Part shown: one piece after another, positions 33,727-46,000 of the stretch
Position numbering within the stretch: position 1 is the first letter of the stretch
Layout of the letters: every line of letters begins with the position of its first letter
NCBI RefSeq assembly: GCF_032854445.1
Contig: NC_088303.1
Location: 21,337,501-21,401,500, forward strand
DNA: 64,000 nucleotides
Source of the DNA: Liolophura sinensis
Taxonomy: Eukaryota; Mollusca; Polyplacophora; Chitonida; Chitonidae
Reading direction: 5' to 3'
Notes under the pieces: model-generated
Databases searched by the model: none
What the model saw: only the letters and a program-made list of their open reading frames with translations
Told to the model about the DNA's origin: nothing
Program-made: the position numbers and the translations under genes

Positions 33727-35104
33727 GAAGGAGGAATCGAAGTGGTCACTGAAATGTTACCCTGAATCTACTCCACAGATCAAGCCCAATTTACGCAACT
33801 CATTGCGCACAGATGCTAAAATGTGCAAAAATGTACATTATAGCCGTAATCTGATTTCGAAGCATGTTTTCTCCGCGAAGTGAGAGTAAATATGTGACAA
33901 ATAGCTTTAGCTCCCTTCCTGTGGACTGCTGCTATAGAAGCAGGTTTCTGGTGAAACGAGTAGAACTTCCAGGGTTATTGATTACCGGCTGTTTTTTTCT
34001 GCTAATAATACAGCCACACGAAGACATCAACTAAACACTAGGGACGGCAAACCCTGCGTTATCAATTGATGGCTTTCATTATTTAAAATCAACATAAATC
34101 ATGGTAGCTCAGATGGGGCATAATGAAATCTCAAACGGAAGTATGGTACAGGTAAAGCACGCAATAAATGTCAACCGAATTGTAACCCTCCGTGGTATCC
34201 ATGGCATTTGTTTAAAGAATGTGCACGCAATGCCCATCCACGTTTATACACAGTTCTATATTTTATTGTTGTCCTCCAGGAATCTATGTCAGGCAATAAA
34301 ATATTGCAGGCTCCACTTTCAGATGAGTATTGTTTATATTATGAGGTAAATTAGCATGCCTGAGATAATAAGACCTGTTGTTGCTTTTCCTTCCCCAGCC
34401 AATTTCCCCGCATGGGCACAGGGGGAGTTATTTGTAACAATAAACTGTGTGCGTCATTTTATTCATTTTTCATTTAAATCTCATATTTCTACCTTTATCG
34501 TTGAGGGGTGGGATGGGATGGGGAGAAGGGGGTGGAGACGGGTAGTCAAAGTATGATAAATGCAAAAATTCGGTGGATGAAGAGTGTTATACAATAACAT
34601 GACGCATGGCAAACCGTTCACAGTGTACGCATTCAGGCCACTAGTAACACATCGTCTTGCACGATTTATAAATATAAGCCGAAATGGGTACTGCCCTATC
34701 TGAACCGACTTTGGCCGACCTCCATATATAGACGATCAACAGCATTAGGCTACGAGACTACGACACGCTACGAGACAGCAACTAGCTGGCTCATTTCTCC
34801 TCGCTAATTCGTTTCTAAAATCACTTACCTTGTTCAAACTTCATGAGGTCGTGTGCCCTCAAATCTGCATGTACATTACACTGGAAAGAAAAGAAAAGAT
34901 GTATGCATTAGAAGTCTGTAAATTGTCCCGTTATAATTGGGCAACATCCCAGTGTTGTCAGTGGTCACTGTGCGACTATTGTTCATGGATTATGCAAGAT
35001 ATGAGGGAAAAGTTTGTTATTTTTGTGACAGTTACGTATTATCGTGCGATCAGTGGCTTAAATGATTAGTTCGGTATGGCGGGCCAAATTAACATTTAAT
35101 CGAA
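33727..35104. other. Unassigned non-coding DNA
   Basis: Short unrecognised ORFs (34101-34349, 34356-34556, 34830-35069). Includes a G-rich stretch at 34505-34542 with five or six GGG runs and quadruplex potential. Confidence 0.5.
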
Positions 35105-35205
35105 AATTATCCATATCGATAAATAAATTATCGATATCAATAAATATTTATCTACAAATATTTACCGATATCAACAAATATTTATCGATATCGACTCGAT
35201 ATATT
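35105..35205. repeat. AT-rich cluster of TATCGATA-type palindromes
   Basis: About 100 bases with repeated atcgata, tatcgatatc and aaatatttat words, including palindromes (tatcgata, gatatc). It reads as a degenerate ~28-30-bp tandem repeat. TATCGATA is the Drosophila DREF-site consensus, but relevance here is not shown. Confidence 0.65.
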
Positions 35206-35428
35206 GATTGACTTTTGGAATGATATACCTCCGTTTGTTGTGCCACCGGTGCGTACGACTAGAGACGTTCAGTGAACGTTCATTTAGGCATGCATGGCCT
35301 TGTGTAGCCATTATGCAGCATACTAGGCAACTTCTACGTTGCATTGTGGGAAACTCTGTGCTGAATCATTTGCATGTTATCTCGTATAATCTCTCAATGA
35401 TTCTATCATATATATCAAACATACACCA

Positions 35429-35690
35429 AGCTTTCCACTGAAGTAAGAATTACGAAACATTCTGCAAACTGAAATTGAAAATGTTGATGCCAAAAACTCG
35501 ATTGTTTGACGTAGTCTCTCACGGGACCTGTAACGGATCGGAGGCCGTCATCTAAACCAACATATTGGGGTCTACATGTTCGTTATATTAAGGATGTGTG
35601 TGTATTTACATACTGACCAATGTTTTGCAATGCCGGAAAATTCAATTTGGGCAGTAAGAATGTTAACATTTTATCATAACTTTCTTAAAA
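35429..35690 (+). repeat. Dispersed repeat, copy 2 (partner at 33466-33726)
   Basis: Same ordered blocks as the partner copy, with small indels such as an insertion around gtaacggatcgg. After this copy the two loci share no further sequence, so the repeat boundary is near 35690. Confidence 0.8.
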
Positions 35691-36429
35691 TTGAAATCAA
35701 AAATTGTGGTGTTTGTCTAAAAAATATTGATCAACGCCCTCGGCCTAAAATATAAACTATTCCTCGCCTCCATGTAGAATTGAATCATATATATATATAT
35801 ATCGCTTATTACCAGTAGATTTATATTTGCTTATTCGCCTAGATCAGATGGTTTAGCTACTCCAGGGACTGTGCGTTTCTCACCGATAAGCTTTAGTGAC
35901 GCCGTATAAATGAAATAATCTGGGGCAGGGCATGCAGTGATGAATTCCTGACGCGCACATCTACTTCCAGATAACTATTAAAATTACGTATATTTTTATG
36001 ATGCTAATTGTATTAATGAAACTGGTCTTAGGGAATTTCACTTCGTATATTGCTTTAGCTGGTGACGACGACTAAACTATGCTTTGAATACTTTGTTTAG
36101 AATAACGGCCGCTTTATATCGTCACTATCACCAAAAAATTTATACATCGTCAATATCACCAAAAATCATAATTTCTTTATTTGTATACTTTCTTAGTTCT
36201 TTAGTAGTTGATACTTAATGTTGTCTTGGAAGCAAGTGTTGAACCGGAAAGTCCACTATGGTTAACGGCTGGTTTTCCGAATGTCTCTTTCCACATTCAT
36301 AAATTCCTATCGCCAGGATACTTTAGCTGGATCAAATATCGGCCTTTCATTTGATGTAGACAGTCTCATTGTAACAGATAATCGGTGTTGAACAGTCCTA
36401 TCGTTAGGCAATCGTAGCGGTTGCTCAAA
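35691..36429. other. Unassigned non-coding DNA
   Basis: Holds a short (AT)8 tract at 35787-35802. No ORF or repeat is recognised. Confidence 0.5.
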
Positions 36430-36997
36430 TTTAAAGGAGAAGAAAACATGACACTATAGGCTGAAAAAAGACGCATTTTCTTTTTATCTGGTGGTGCCTG
36501 CTGCATAATTTTGCGATTCGTCCTCGCAATACACGTAAAGTCTGAATACGGCGAAGCTGGCGTAAATCGCTGAGTCCATCGAGTCCTCCATCTTTAACGC
36601 CCCGTAATTTATGCTGGGGGTGTGTTGCCTCTCACCAAGCGAGAGTCGTTAAAATTGCCGGCCTTTTCGTGTAAACTCAGAACCTACGTACAACAATCCC
36701 GATCGTCAAGCGGAAAACGAAATGTACTGTTTGCTACATTCTGGGAAGAAGAGTTCTACCGGAAATGTGCGAACTGCACTTCGTTTGTTTCCAACGGCAA
36801 TTCTCCTCATAACACAGAAGATTTCAGGACTAGTTCTTAGGCAAAATGCAGTCGCCCACAGCGGCTGTTGGCGTGAACTTTATATATAATTTAGCAACTT
36901 GAGGTACACATTAGAATTTTTTATGGATGGACTTCGAGGAAATGCATACTCTTTTCAATGGTATTTGATTGAAATTTAAATTTTCTTCTCCTTTAAA
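36430..36997. mobile_element. TTTAAA-ended inverted-repeat element, copy 1
   Basis: The left end tttaaaggagaagaaaa (36430-36446) is perfectly inverted at the right end, ttttcttctcctttaaa (36981-36997), over 17 bases. The length is 568 bp. The interior is GC-richer than the flanks and holds a 72-codon ORF (36622-36840) with no known domain. The left end closely matches that of 55877-56308 (tttaaaggtaatgaaaacac). The terminal TTTAAA could include a TTAA target, as for piggyBac-type elements, but termini do not otherwise show that family. Confidence 0.75.
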
Positions 36998-37231
36998 CAT
37001 AAGATCATGTTCACTTGAAAGGATCGGCTTTTCGTTACAAAACCGTAACCGTTACTCAGATTTGGTAGACACTGCATCACGTTCTTTCCAGGCGGGGTAG
37101 TGGGGAGCTGTCATATCGTGACAGCTGTTTGAACTCCTGGTCACCACGAGGAGGTCCGTCTTATTGTTATCCATGATGGTTAACATGGGTTGAACATTAA
37201 AGCTGCATACAAAATCATTTCTTTCATTTCG

Positions 37232-37375
37232 AACATGTTTATAGTGCCAACTGGCACTTGGTCCATTTCTGTTGAGGTAGTGCCAAGATTACCGATATTA
37301 AAATCTTGGGTATCACTCGATTCGGGGTTGAACCCCGGATCTACCGTCTATGACGAGGATCGTTTTATGGTTACT
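37232..37375 (-). mobile_element. SINE family 2, head fragment
   Basis: The stretch around 37290-37350 matches the head of the 17.8-kb copy: aaa-tcttgggtat-actcgat, followed by gttgaaccccggatctaccg. On the minus strand this has a better B box (ggttcaacccc) than the 17.8-kb copy. The A box is not recognisable. Confidence 0.7.
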
Positions 37376-38179
37376 GCAATTGTCACTCGATATTGGACAC
37401 AAGAAAGAAGGCGTTTATACTAGGATGTATAATGCAACATTTAATATTGAAGTATTCAGATGCATTTTATCCTATTCCGCTAGACAAGAAAGTGCTAAAA
37501 TATAAGAGAATGTATTTTTATTTCCATTTTCAGACACATCAAAGACATAAGTGATTACAGGAATATATATTCAAACGAATGAATGTATGATTTCCCCCGA
37601 GACATATTTAGATAGTTATATTTATGCAAAACCAGATTAAATATTCTCTCGTGATTCCGAATGTTTTTCTCTTCGATAACATTTTTGATATTTTGACATT
37701 TTTTCGATACAGCGCATATAATGTACACATCATAACTACAGTTAGGTGATCAGGCGATGTAAAGCACTGCATTATTTATTACCGTTATCTCCACGAACAC
37801 TGCAGACCGTCTCTGTCTGACATTACGAAAGTGGTGAAAAACCTTTTTATGACACATCCGATTATGTATAGAATTACATACAGACGTTTTTATCGATGGA
37901 GACATATTTCAGATGTGCATTAGGGAAAAACATGTTTCCTGGGAAAGCTCATTACTGCGGTGACGTCAATCAAACTTGCTTGTAATCGATTTTACAAAAT
38001 ATTGTTGGCGCTTCAAGTATAAGCACCTAGAGAAGAGAATGACTACAAAGAGGAAAAATAGCTTGATAGCACGACAGAATAGCTCCAATAAAAATCCCAA
38101 CGCTAAACTCCGCCAAATCAGCCCCACTTAAGATTTACTAACATGTAATGATTATCATTTGATGAGTCCGGGTTAATGC
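37376..38179. other. Unassigned non-coding DNA
   Basis: AT-rich sequence, no ORF or recognised repeat. Confidence 0.5.
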
Positions 38180-38890
38180 AGTTCCATTCGTCGCATTAAA
38201 TCGACTACTTTTGCCGAAACACCATTTCATCAGCCGTATTTACACCATGGGACTGTTGTATGAAATAACGGTTGTATGAAATAACGATCATCTTGTTATC
38301 GTTCGATTACGTGACGATGCCTTATGTGACGATGCATTCACACGGTTCCATTCGTAGTATTAAATCGTCAAATTACGCTAATTTTACCAAAACACTACTT
38401 CATAAGTCGCATTTACATCATGCAATCTTTTGTATGAAACAACGATTGTATGAAATAACGGTTGCCTTGTTTTCGTTTGGTTACCAGAATTCGACTTGTC
38501 GAATCGCAGTGATGTGAGGATGCTTTTGATAAAACCGTGTTCACATGGTTTCATCGGTCGTATTAAATCATCAAATTCGACTAATTTTACCAACGCAAAA
38601 CCAACAATATTTCATACGCCGTATTCACACTATGCAGTCTGTTGTCGTATGAAATAACGGCTGTGTGAAATAACGGTTGTCTTGTTTTCGTTCGATTGTC
38701 AGAATTCGACTTTTCGAATGGCTCTTATGTGTCGATGCCCTATGTGACGATGCGTTCATACGATTCCATTCGTGGTATTAAAGCGATCTGTTATATGAAA
38801 TAACAGTTGTATGAAATAACGGTTGTTTTCGCTCGATTTTAACAGATTTCGGCTTGTCGCTCCTCACGAAAGTGACGATGCCTCAGCACC
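38180..38890. repeat. Degenerate satellite-like tandem array, unit ~150-210 bp
   Basis: The block ttgtatgaaataacggttg, itself doubled in most units, recurs at about 38255, 38429, 38642 and 38791, spaced 174, 213 and 149. Between occurrences the same order repeats: ttgttttcgttcgatt, agaattcgactt, gtgacgatgc, ttcacacggttccattcg, tattaaatcgtcaaatt and taattttacca. Unit length varies through indels. Overlapping ORFs (38272-38517, 38384-38593 minus) are array by-products. Confidence 0.85.
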
Positions 38891-39674
38891 GGACTGTAGT
38901 GAATACATTTGTTTATGGTAGTTTCATACTTTATTTTAAACACTTTACCACCACAGGTTATTGTAAAACAGCGATAAGTACGTGATGTGAAGCGATTGCA
39001 CCTTAATGTTGTGGTCATTTCCACGACTGCCTTCAGCTGTGAGGCATACTATCCTCTAAATTGTGAACTAGAAGGTGGCTCTAAGATCTGACGATAACAA
39101 AGTGGTTTTGGTGAATTTCAGAGAGTGCAATTGTACCCACTGCCACGAGTTGCATGACTTCAGATGCTCTCCTCAGCGATATGCATAGTAAGTTGTCGGC
39201 TTTGTTCTCAACGGCTAGCATTGATTGTTAAGAATCGAAGTTTTTTTTTTGACCTAATCAAAACAAATGCAATTCCGATGCGGGGCTTTATGCATCAGCC
39301 TGGTTTCGAGGGGAACATGCTGACATACACAATAAATACACTGGTTCAGAGTTTGTTCATTACTGTCTCCAGATGTCAATATAAAATCATAGTGTAAATT
39401 GGACATAGTGGAATAAAAAATATACCATTATTGTTATATCAATGTGCAAGGAAAAGAATGTCGATACGCTAAGTTACGGTGCCATGTAGACCAATTACAA
39501 ATATCTACAACACCTCATTTAAGTCCAACTTTAAAACTGTGTAACTCTTACTAATCAGTGCAAACAGTCTATCACAAGACCCTACTGTCCTTTCAGCTAT
39601 GAGGGAATTACAGTTCAATTATTCAGTTTATATTAGACAACACTTCATCCCATATATCATGAAATCTATGGTCA
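38891..39674. other. Unassigned non-coding DNA
   Basis: Short ORF 39164-39397 is unrecognised. No repeat structure is seen. Confidence 0.5.
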
Positions 39675-39772
39675 AGCAGAGCAGCAGTTGGTTAGCGCGC
39701 TAGCGCAGCGTAAGGACCTAGGGATCTCTCACCAATGCGGTCGCTGTGAGTTCAAGTCCAGCTGATGCAGGT
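39675..39772 (+). mobile_element. SINE family 1, head only (3-prime truncated)
   Basis: Retains agttggttagcgcgctagcg (A-box region), ctctcaccaatgcggtcgct and the B box gagttcaagtccagct, then breaks off at tgatgcaggtgagcg where the tandem array begins. LINE-mediated insertion usually truncates the 5-prime end, so loss of the 3-prime part suggests a later deletion or array expansion. Confidence 0.88.
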
Positions 39773-40345
39773 GAGCGATTCTCTGCTGGAAACTTTGGAT
39801 GCCTGTTCAACTACGTGAGGGATCTTGAATCTCTTCCGGACTAACATTGTGCAACAACCCAGTGTAGAGCCCAAGGAAACAGCAGAACAGCGATCGGCTT
39901 TCTTTTGGGCCGTATCTCTTCTGTGAGCCCTGGACACCTGTCCGGTTACGTGAGGATTTTCAGTTTAATTCTCGGTCTATGATGGTGCTACATCTAAGCC
40001 TGGAATCACTGCTTCAGCAGAACAGCGAGGAGTTTTACTAGAACTTTCGGACACATATGTAACTGTGTGAGGTATTTCAGTTCAAGATGATACAGCAGCT
40101 AAGCGTGGAACTTATGAAATTACTGTCTAATCAAAACAGAGAGCGCTTCAAGCTAAAGCGCTGGACATTTGTCCATCTGTGTATACGGAGGGAGTTCTGT
40201 TTCTTGCCTAACATGACACAATAGCTGCTCATGAATCACTTGACACCCAGACAAATAGCGGCCCTACCAGAATATTTAGATAAGTCTACGTGAGAGACTC
40301 CATTTCTACTCTCGATCTAATATATTATACATTGCACATCCATCT
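39773..40345. repeat. Degenerate tandem array, unit ~115-135 bp
   Basis: A ggacac-tgtcc-a-tacgtgagg-like block recurs near 39797, 39932, 40049 and 40163 (spacings 135, 117, 114), with a tttcagttcaa and cagcagaacagcga segment between. It grades into the 74-bp array on the right. Confidence 0.6.
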
Positions 40346-41690
40346 TTGTGAGTACTTATGTGACCATAGAGCAGTCGCTCACCTTTTGGCCTAGTACGGT
40401 GAGCGATTATCACAGGAATGTCCTCACCTCTTGGCCTAGTGCGGTTAGCGATTATCACAGAGATGTGCTCACCTCTTACCCTCCTACTGGGAACATTTAT
40501 TCGAGAGTCAGGCTACACGACCACCTCGGTGAGCCATCCTCTGGGTTATCACAGAGTTGTCCTCAACTCTTCGTCTAGTACGGAGAACAGCCCCACAAGA
40601 ATCCCAGACTACACCACCATCTCATGACGCTGTGCTCACCTCTTAGCCTAGTACAGAGAACAGCTCTATCAGAATTCTCATGCTACACGTCCGTCTCATA
40701 CAGCTGTGCTCACCTCTTAGTCTAGAACAAAGAACAGTTCTACGAGAATCTCACGCTACACGTCCATCTCATAGCGCTTTGCTCACCTCTTAACCTAGAA
40801 CAGCCTCCGAAATCTCATGCTACACGTCCATCTCATTGTCAGTCTAGTACAGAGAACAGCTCTATCAGATTCTCAGGCTACACGGGGGCCCTCCGTGGCT
40901 CAGTTGGTTAGCGCGCTAGTGCAGCGTAATGACCCAGGAGTCTCTCGCCAATGCGGTCGCTATGAATTCAAGTCCAGCTCATGCTGGCTTCCTCTCCTGC
41001 CGTATGTGGGAAGGTCTGTCAGCAACCTGTGGATGTTTGTGGATTTCCACCGGGCTCTGCCCGGTTTCCTCCCACCATAATGCTGGCCGCCGTCGTATAA
41101 GTGAAATATTCTTGAGTAGGGCGTAAAACACCAATCAAATAAATAAAATAAATAAATAACTCTGGCTACACAACCATCTCATAGAGCTGTGCTCACCTCT
41201 TAGCCTGGTACAGAGAACAGCTCTGTCAGAATTCTCAATCTGCACATCCGTCTCATAGGGCTGCGCTCACCTTTTAACCTAGAACAGAAAACAGTTCTAC
41301 AGGGATTTCAGGCTACACGTACAGCTCATGGCGCTCTGCTCACCTCTGAGCCTAGTACAGACAACAGCTCTATGAGATTCTCAGGTTACACGTCCATACC
41401 ATACAGCTGTGCTGACCTCTTAGCTTAGAACACAGAACAGTTCTACCAGAATACGCTACACGTCCATCTCACAGAGCTGTGCTCACCTTTTAGCTTAGAT
41501 CAGAAAACAGCTCTACCAGAATCTCGGGCTACACATCCATCTCGGTGAGCGGCACACCGGGTTATCAAAGAGCTGTGCTCGCGCCTTAGCCTAGTACAGA
41601 AAACAGTTCTACCACAATAATCTCAGGCTACACGTCCATCTTATAGAGTTTTGCCCACCCCATAACCTATTACAGAGAGCAGGGTCAATC
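40346..41690. repeat. Minisatellite, ~74-bp unit, split by a SINE
   Basis: The unit reads gctcacctcttagcctagta, then cagagaacagctctatcaga, attctcaggctacacgtcc and atctcatagagctgt. Spacing is about 74 bp in the best part (about 40627-40780 and 41190-41640). Leftmost units are shorter and contain gtgagcgattatcacag instead. The array is interrupted at 40884-41159 by SINE family 1 and resumes on the far side at the same point of the unit. Confidence 0.88.
40884..41159 (+). mobile_element. SINE family 1, full-length, inserted in the 74-bp array
   Basis: Complete copy: A box tggctcagttggttagcgcg, B box aattcaagtccagct, body blocks cataatgctggccgcc and ataagtgaaatattcttgag, tail aaataaataaa. Flanks are ctcaggctacac (40872-40883) and ctctggctacac (41160-41171), a 12-bp duplication with one mismatch. 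As the flanks are also array sequence, part of this match could be unit similarity. Confidence 0.92.
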
Positions 41691-42843
41691 ATCAAGTGTT
41701 CACTAACTTGTTTCATTTATGCTCAGTGACACAACTTTTTATGAGAGAAAATAAAAATTGGGTTCAAGATACAAATACATATACCCACGATTAGGTTAAC
41801 ATTGTGAATCGGTCTCAATGTATGTTGCAAGCCTTTTATACCGGTATAGATGGAACAAATAACAGAGAATATTTGTGTACAAAAATCTCCGATGTGCACA
41901 ACAATAAATTTACAGTCTTCGTTAACATTAATGATGTGTGTGCTTTCCGTTTCAGCACGTACTGGTTGGATGTGTTCATTTATTTTCCTCGAGTCACTAC
42001 GCCATTAATTTGCCTCAAGTTGGAGACATCACCGCCTCGTGTTTACTCGGCTTATGTAGTTTCCTTCTTAAATAATCCAACACACGCCCGCCTCACACAG
42101 ACACGATCAGTTGTCAGGAAATTACGACGCTGCGAAAACATCATGACAACGCTAGCTCTGGGCAACAGGCTAGTCTGTCCATTTCCTGTATTACTGTAGA
42201 CCTTACAATGTGATCTTACCACGTGTTTATTACCGAGTATCACAAACCTACGTCATCTGGACGCAAAACGAGTTTAAAGTGGTATATATGAATTGGATTA
42301 TACAGACGGAAATGGGATATTTACAGTACTGTCCAGTACAACAACACTAGCCAAAAGAGTAGAGCATGTGCTTCGCCGACAGAAGTCATGGCTCTTTTCT
42401 ATGTCTAACTATTAACAGCCAATGTTGAAAAAGACATTAACATGAAAGACTGGAAAATAGAGCGGAAAACAAGCGAACGATGACAGCTTGACGGTTGGAA
42501 GATGATAATGCATAACTGGTGAAATCTGGCCTCTTGTCAATAGTTAAGGTGTTATTTTAAATGTAAAGCCTACAACAATAATGAAAAAATCCCATATAAA
42601 ATACTCATAATTGATTACTCAACCGTGAAGGTAAGAACTAGAGTCTTTATATGCACAGGTAATGTCCATGTAAATGCCGGCTGTAACATAGTATCTCCAG
42701 TACCACCGGTTATAGATATTATAGAAATCCAGTTTGCACCCATATACCCTTTACTAATTGAAGCCTAAGAAATATTTCAGCATATACATGTACGAATGAA
42801 TTTCAGTGCAGTGGTAGTCGAGGGATTAAGAGGTTTGTCCTGA
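41691..42843. other. Unassigned DNA with a 131-codon unrecognised ORF
   Basis: ORF 41804-42199 (131 codons) has no signal peptide, membrane segment or domain I recognise and no partner exon. The stretch around 42425-42545 (gagcggaaaacaagcg, ataactggtgaaatctggcc, tcttgtcaat) weakly matches the dispersed family at 61.4 and 62.5 kb. Confidence 0.4.
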
Positions 42844-43085
42844 AATGACCAGGGGCGGATTCCACAGACCCATTTCCAACTTAAGTCCAAATATGAAATA
42901 CGATCCCAAAGCTTTGGGTTTTATAGATTAAAATATTGTACCCCTCATCAATGTGATCTTAAGAGAAATGAACCAAATCTAGTAAAAATCTAGTACCAAA
43001 AACTAAGCATCGTACAGAATTATTAAATTTTGAGTTAGGTCAGAAAGGAATTAACCCAAAGATACAACGGGCTGTATTCAAATCC
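42844..43085. mobile_element. MITE-like element, poorly defined ends
   Basis: Begins gaccaggggcggattccaca then catttccaacttaagtcc, and ends with a block near 43030-43085 whose reverse complement (gaatacagccc, tttctgacctaactcaaaat) is a diverged match to the start. Internal tgatcttaagagaaatgaacc. A cttaagtcc-type end is something I associate with short molluscan elements, from memory. Inverted similarity is weak. Confidence 0.45.
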
Positions 43086-46000
43086 ACGTAATTGTACCAG
43101 CCGAGTGCAGTGTTCTTCAAAAAACTGACCCGAATGTCTAACTGAAAAGAGGGCAAAATAGGGGGCTTTACTTCATTATCCTTCCTGGTTGGACCCCCTT
43201 CCAATCCTGAGGGAATAGGGAATGAAAATGTTGCTCGCGAACAGTGATCTCATGTTTCACTGTGCCATTCGAAACTTTGTCCGCGATGCGAATACGCCCA
43301 CGAAGGTAGCAGTTTAATCCTCGCTTTGACATGGAAGCTAGAGATTCTCTGCAGCCATATTGATCTTAAGATATTCTATGCAAAATGCAGTGAACAGCAG
43401 CGGTAGGGCTTTTTATGTGGCCTTACACGAAGTTCGTTGGCGTGTATATATGTCAGTGAAATGGATAGAACATTTCTCAAGCATTTGTGAATCTGAACTT
43501 CGAGGATTTTGTCTCCTCTTTGATAGATAAACGTCTTTCAAAGCGTCAAGTCTCAAAAAATCTCAACATGACAGGAAAACCTTCGGGTGAAACATAAAGA
43601 TCAGTACACCATTCTAGACATAACAGCTCTTTCTACAAAATCATCACTGAAATACCTTTATATATTTTATTTGTGAAGAGCTTTTGATTCAGGAGACGTA
43701 TTCATCAGATAAGAGGATAATTTACAAATTAATAAACCATTGCTCTTTGATTTTTCGAAGCGCAAATTATCTTTGAATACACATGTGTAACTCACACTAA
43801 GACAAAAATCCAAGAGAAAAATAAACAAAAAACAATGCAGATAGTTTAAAAAAGTATGCTGGAAGTTATATATGTACATGTATGACTGTGTTGTCATCCG
43901 TATCTCTGAAGATCGCAGTAAGTTGTGTCATAGAAAAGCTGACATAAAGTAATAAAGTAGCATTATACATTCCCAACGTTGCTGATGGTCTTCAGGGCTA
44001 TGGAAAACAGATATGGATATTCTAAACATAGCACCACAGCTATTACTACTCAGTGTTTTCAATCAGAGAAACATTTGATTAATAACACTGAAGGCGATTG
44101 ATCCATGAAACAATATATAAGGATTAGTAATAGTCATATATTCAAATCAGTAAAATCTGTGAAAACTGACAGTTTTTAATGCTTATTTCAAAACGCACCC
44201 AATCAAGATTCAGAAGCATGTTATGTCAAACGCAAATGGGGTATTTTGTATGTTTTGGCTATTATCATGACACGTCGTGAATAGCCTAAATGTATTCCTT
44301 ATTCATTCACATCTATGCTGATTAGAAAGCTTTCAACGGAATATCAGCAGGAACTGGAATATGCCTTACTTCTTTTTAATGAGATACATGTACATCCATG
44401 ATACTTATACGATTGAAAAAAGTAGCTGGGGACATGCACACATCCTGGAAAATCTCATGTTCCACCCAACTGTTGAAAAGTTCAAACCTTCCTTTTAAAG
44501 CACAACAACACACACTCTATTACTGTCTTGATGTAAAACAGCGCATATATCTCAGTATATATCTCTCTCATAACTGGATTCTGCATCTTACTCAGTTTAT
44601 TAATTTACTTATTTGGTGATTTACTCCTTGACCGACTCAATGCAATGTCTTACATAATATTATCGGAATGTACAAACATAAAATGTCAACTGTACGTCTA
44701 AATCAGTCTAACCCTTTTTGCATCCAGGCCTTGTAAGTCCCTCCAGCCATCAGTTTTCTATCCTAAGAGACCTCCATTGTTTTCAATAGACAAGGCCTTA
44801 GGCACTACATCTGCTGACCACAGAAGCCGAATTCTGTCTGCTTACACAGAGTCCAGACTAATCTGGATAAAGCCTGTGAGTACACATTCTTCAATCTGAG
44901 CAAACACCCCTAGTCAGGACACAATTCCGTCTGGGAAATAAGTCTAGTCATTTGCATTATTGCTATATTTTCAATCACATGTACCCCCTAGCAAATAAAT
45001 CGCTGGATTACTGGATTAGTTGATCGGCAGATCCGGTATGTACAAATAAAGAATGATGGTAAATCCGTCCTATGAAACAAATTGATGGACGACACTTTGA
45101 GAGTGTAACTCTGATTAGCACATGATCCCACTAATAATGACAAAAAATGAAGAAAATTCTCAGTAAACAGTAAATTGCAACAGTACTTTGTTGAGTCACA
45201 ATCTTTACCGCTAACTACATCGCTTATAAATAAGGGTAGTATTAACTCTTATATAGTTGCTTCACCCTAATTCTTGTAATTTATCATTGCAGAACGATGG
45301 AAGGTTACTACTATGAGGTTGTAACGGTGAACCCTTAAATCGTCTCCTGGTACAGTTTGTGTCCCTCTCGAGATGAATTGTCGTCAACAGCATGACAGAC
45401 GAAAAACAACAGTTATAACTTCCTTTAAATATATTCTAATTTAACTGGAACCTGAATAAGAAAGTTTTTGAGCATATTACAGGTGCTCTATTGTAGGCAG
45501 ATTGTGTGGATAACTCACCGATGGAAGACAGCGCAGCAATTGCAGTCTGGTGTTCACAGAGTAACAACGACATTCAACGTAGCTCTGGCTCCCGTATTAT
45601 TAAGCACACACACCGTTCAAAGTTATAGAGCAAATCGTTGCCATGGCAAGATTTTCTTCCTGTGTCTATATATTTAAAGATAATATCAGCCGCATGGGAT
45701 ATTCCTTGTTTTTCTGTCTTGCTTCGGTGCCGCCTGATGCGATTTGCCTCAGGCTTAACCACGTTTCCAAGACAAGCTATTGGCAGGTGAAGCGAATGTA
45801 TTATTTTCCCCAACAGAGATCAGTAGGTAGGAAAATACCGCAATCGTAAGCTGATTATGGTTAATGACTCCTGGCAGAGAGAGAAGACCACAAAGTTGTT
45901 GTCCACACTGACTCTCCTTTCATTGCTGGCCCCTTTCTTCCACACCGTATGTGCAACGGTAAAATGTATTTCCGGAGCTAAGTCTATGTTGAACTATTAT

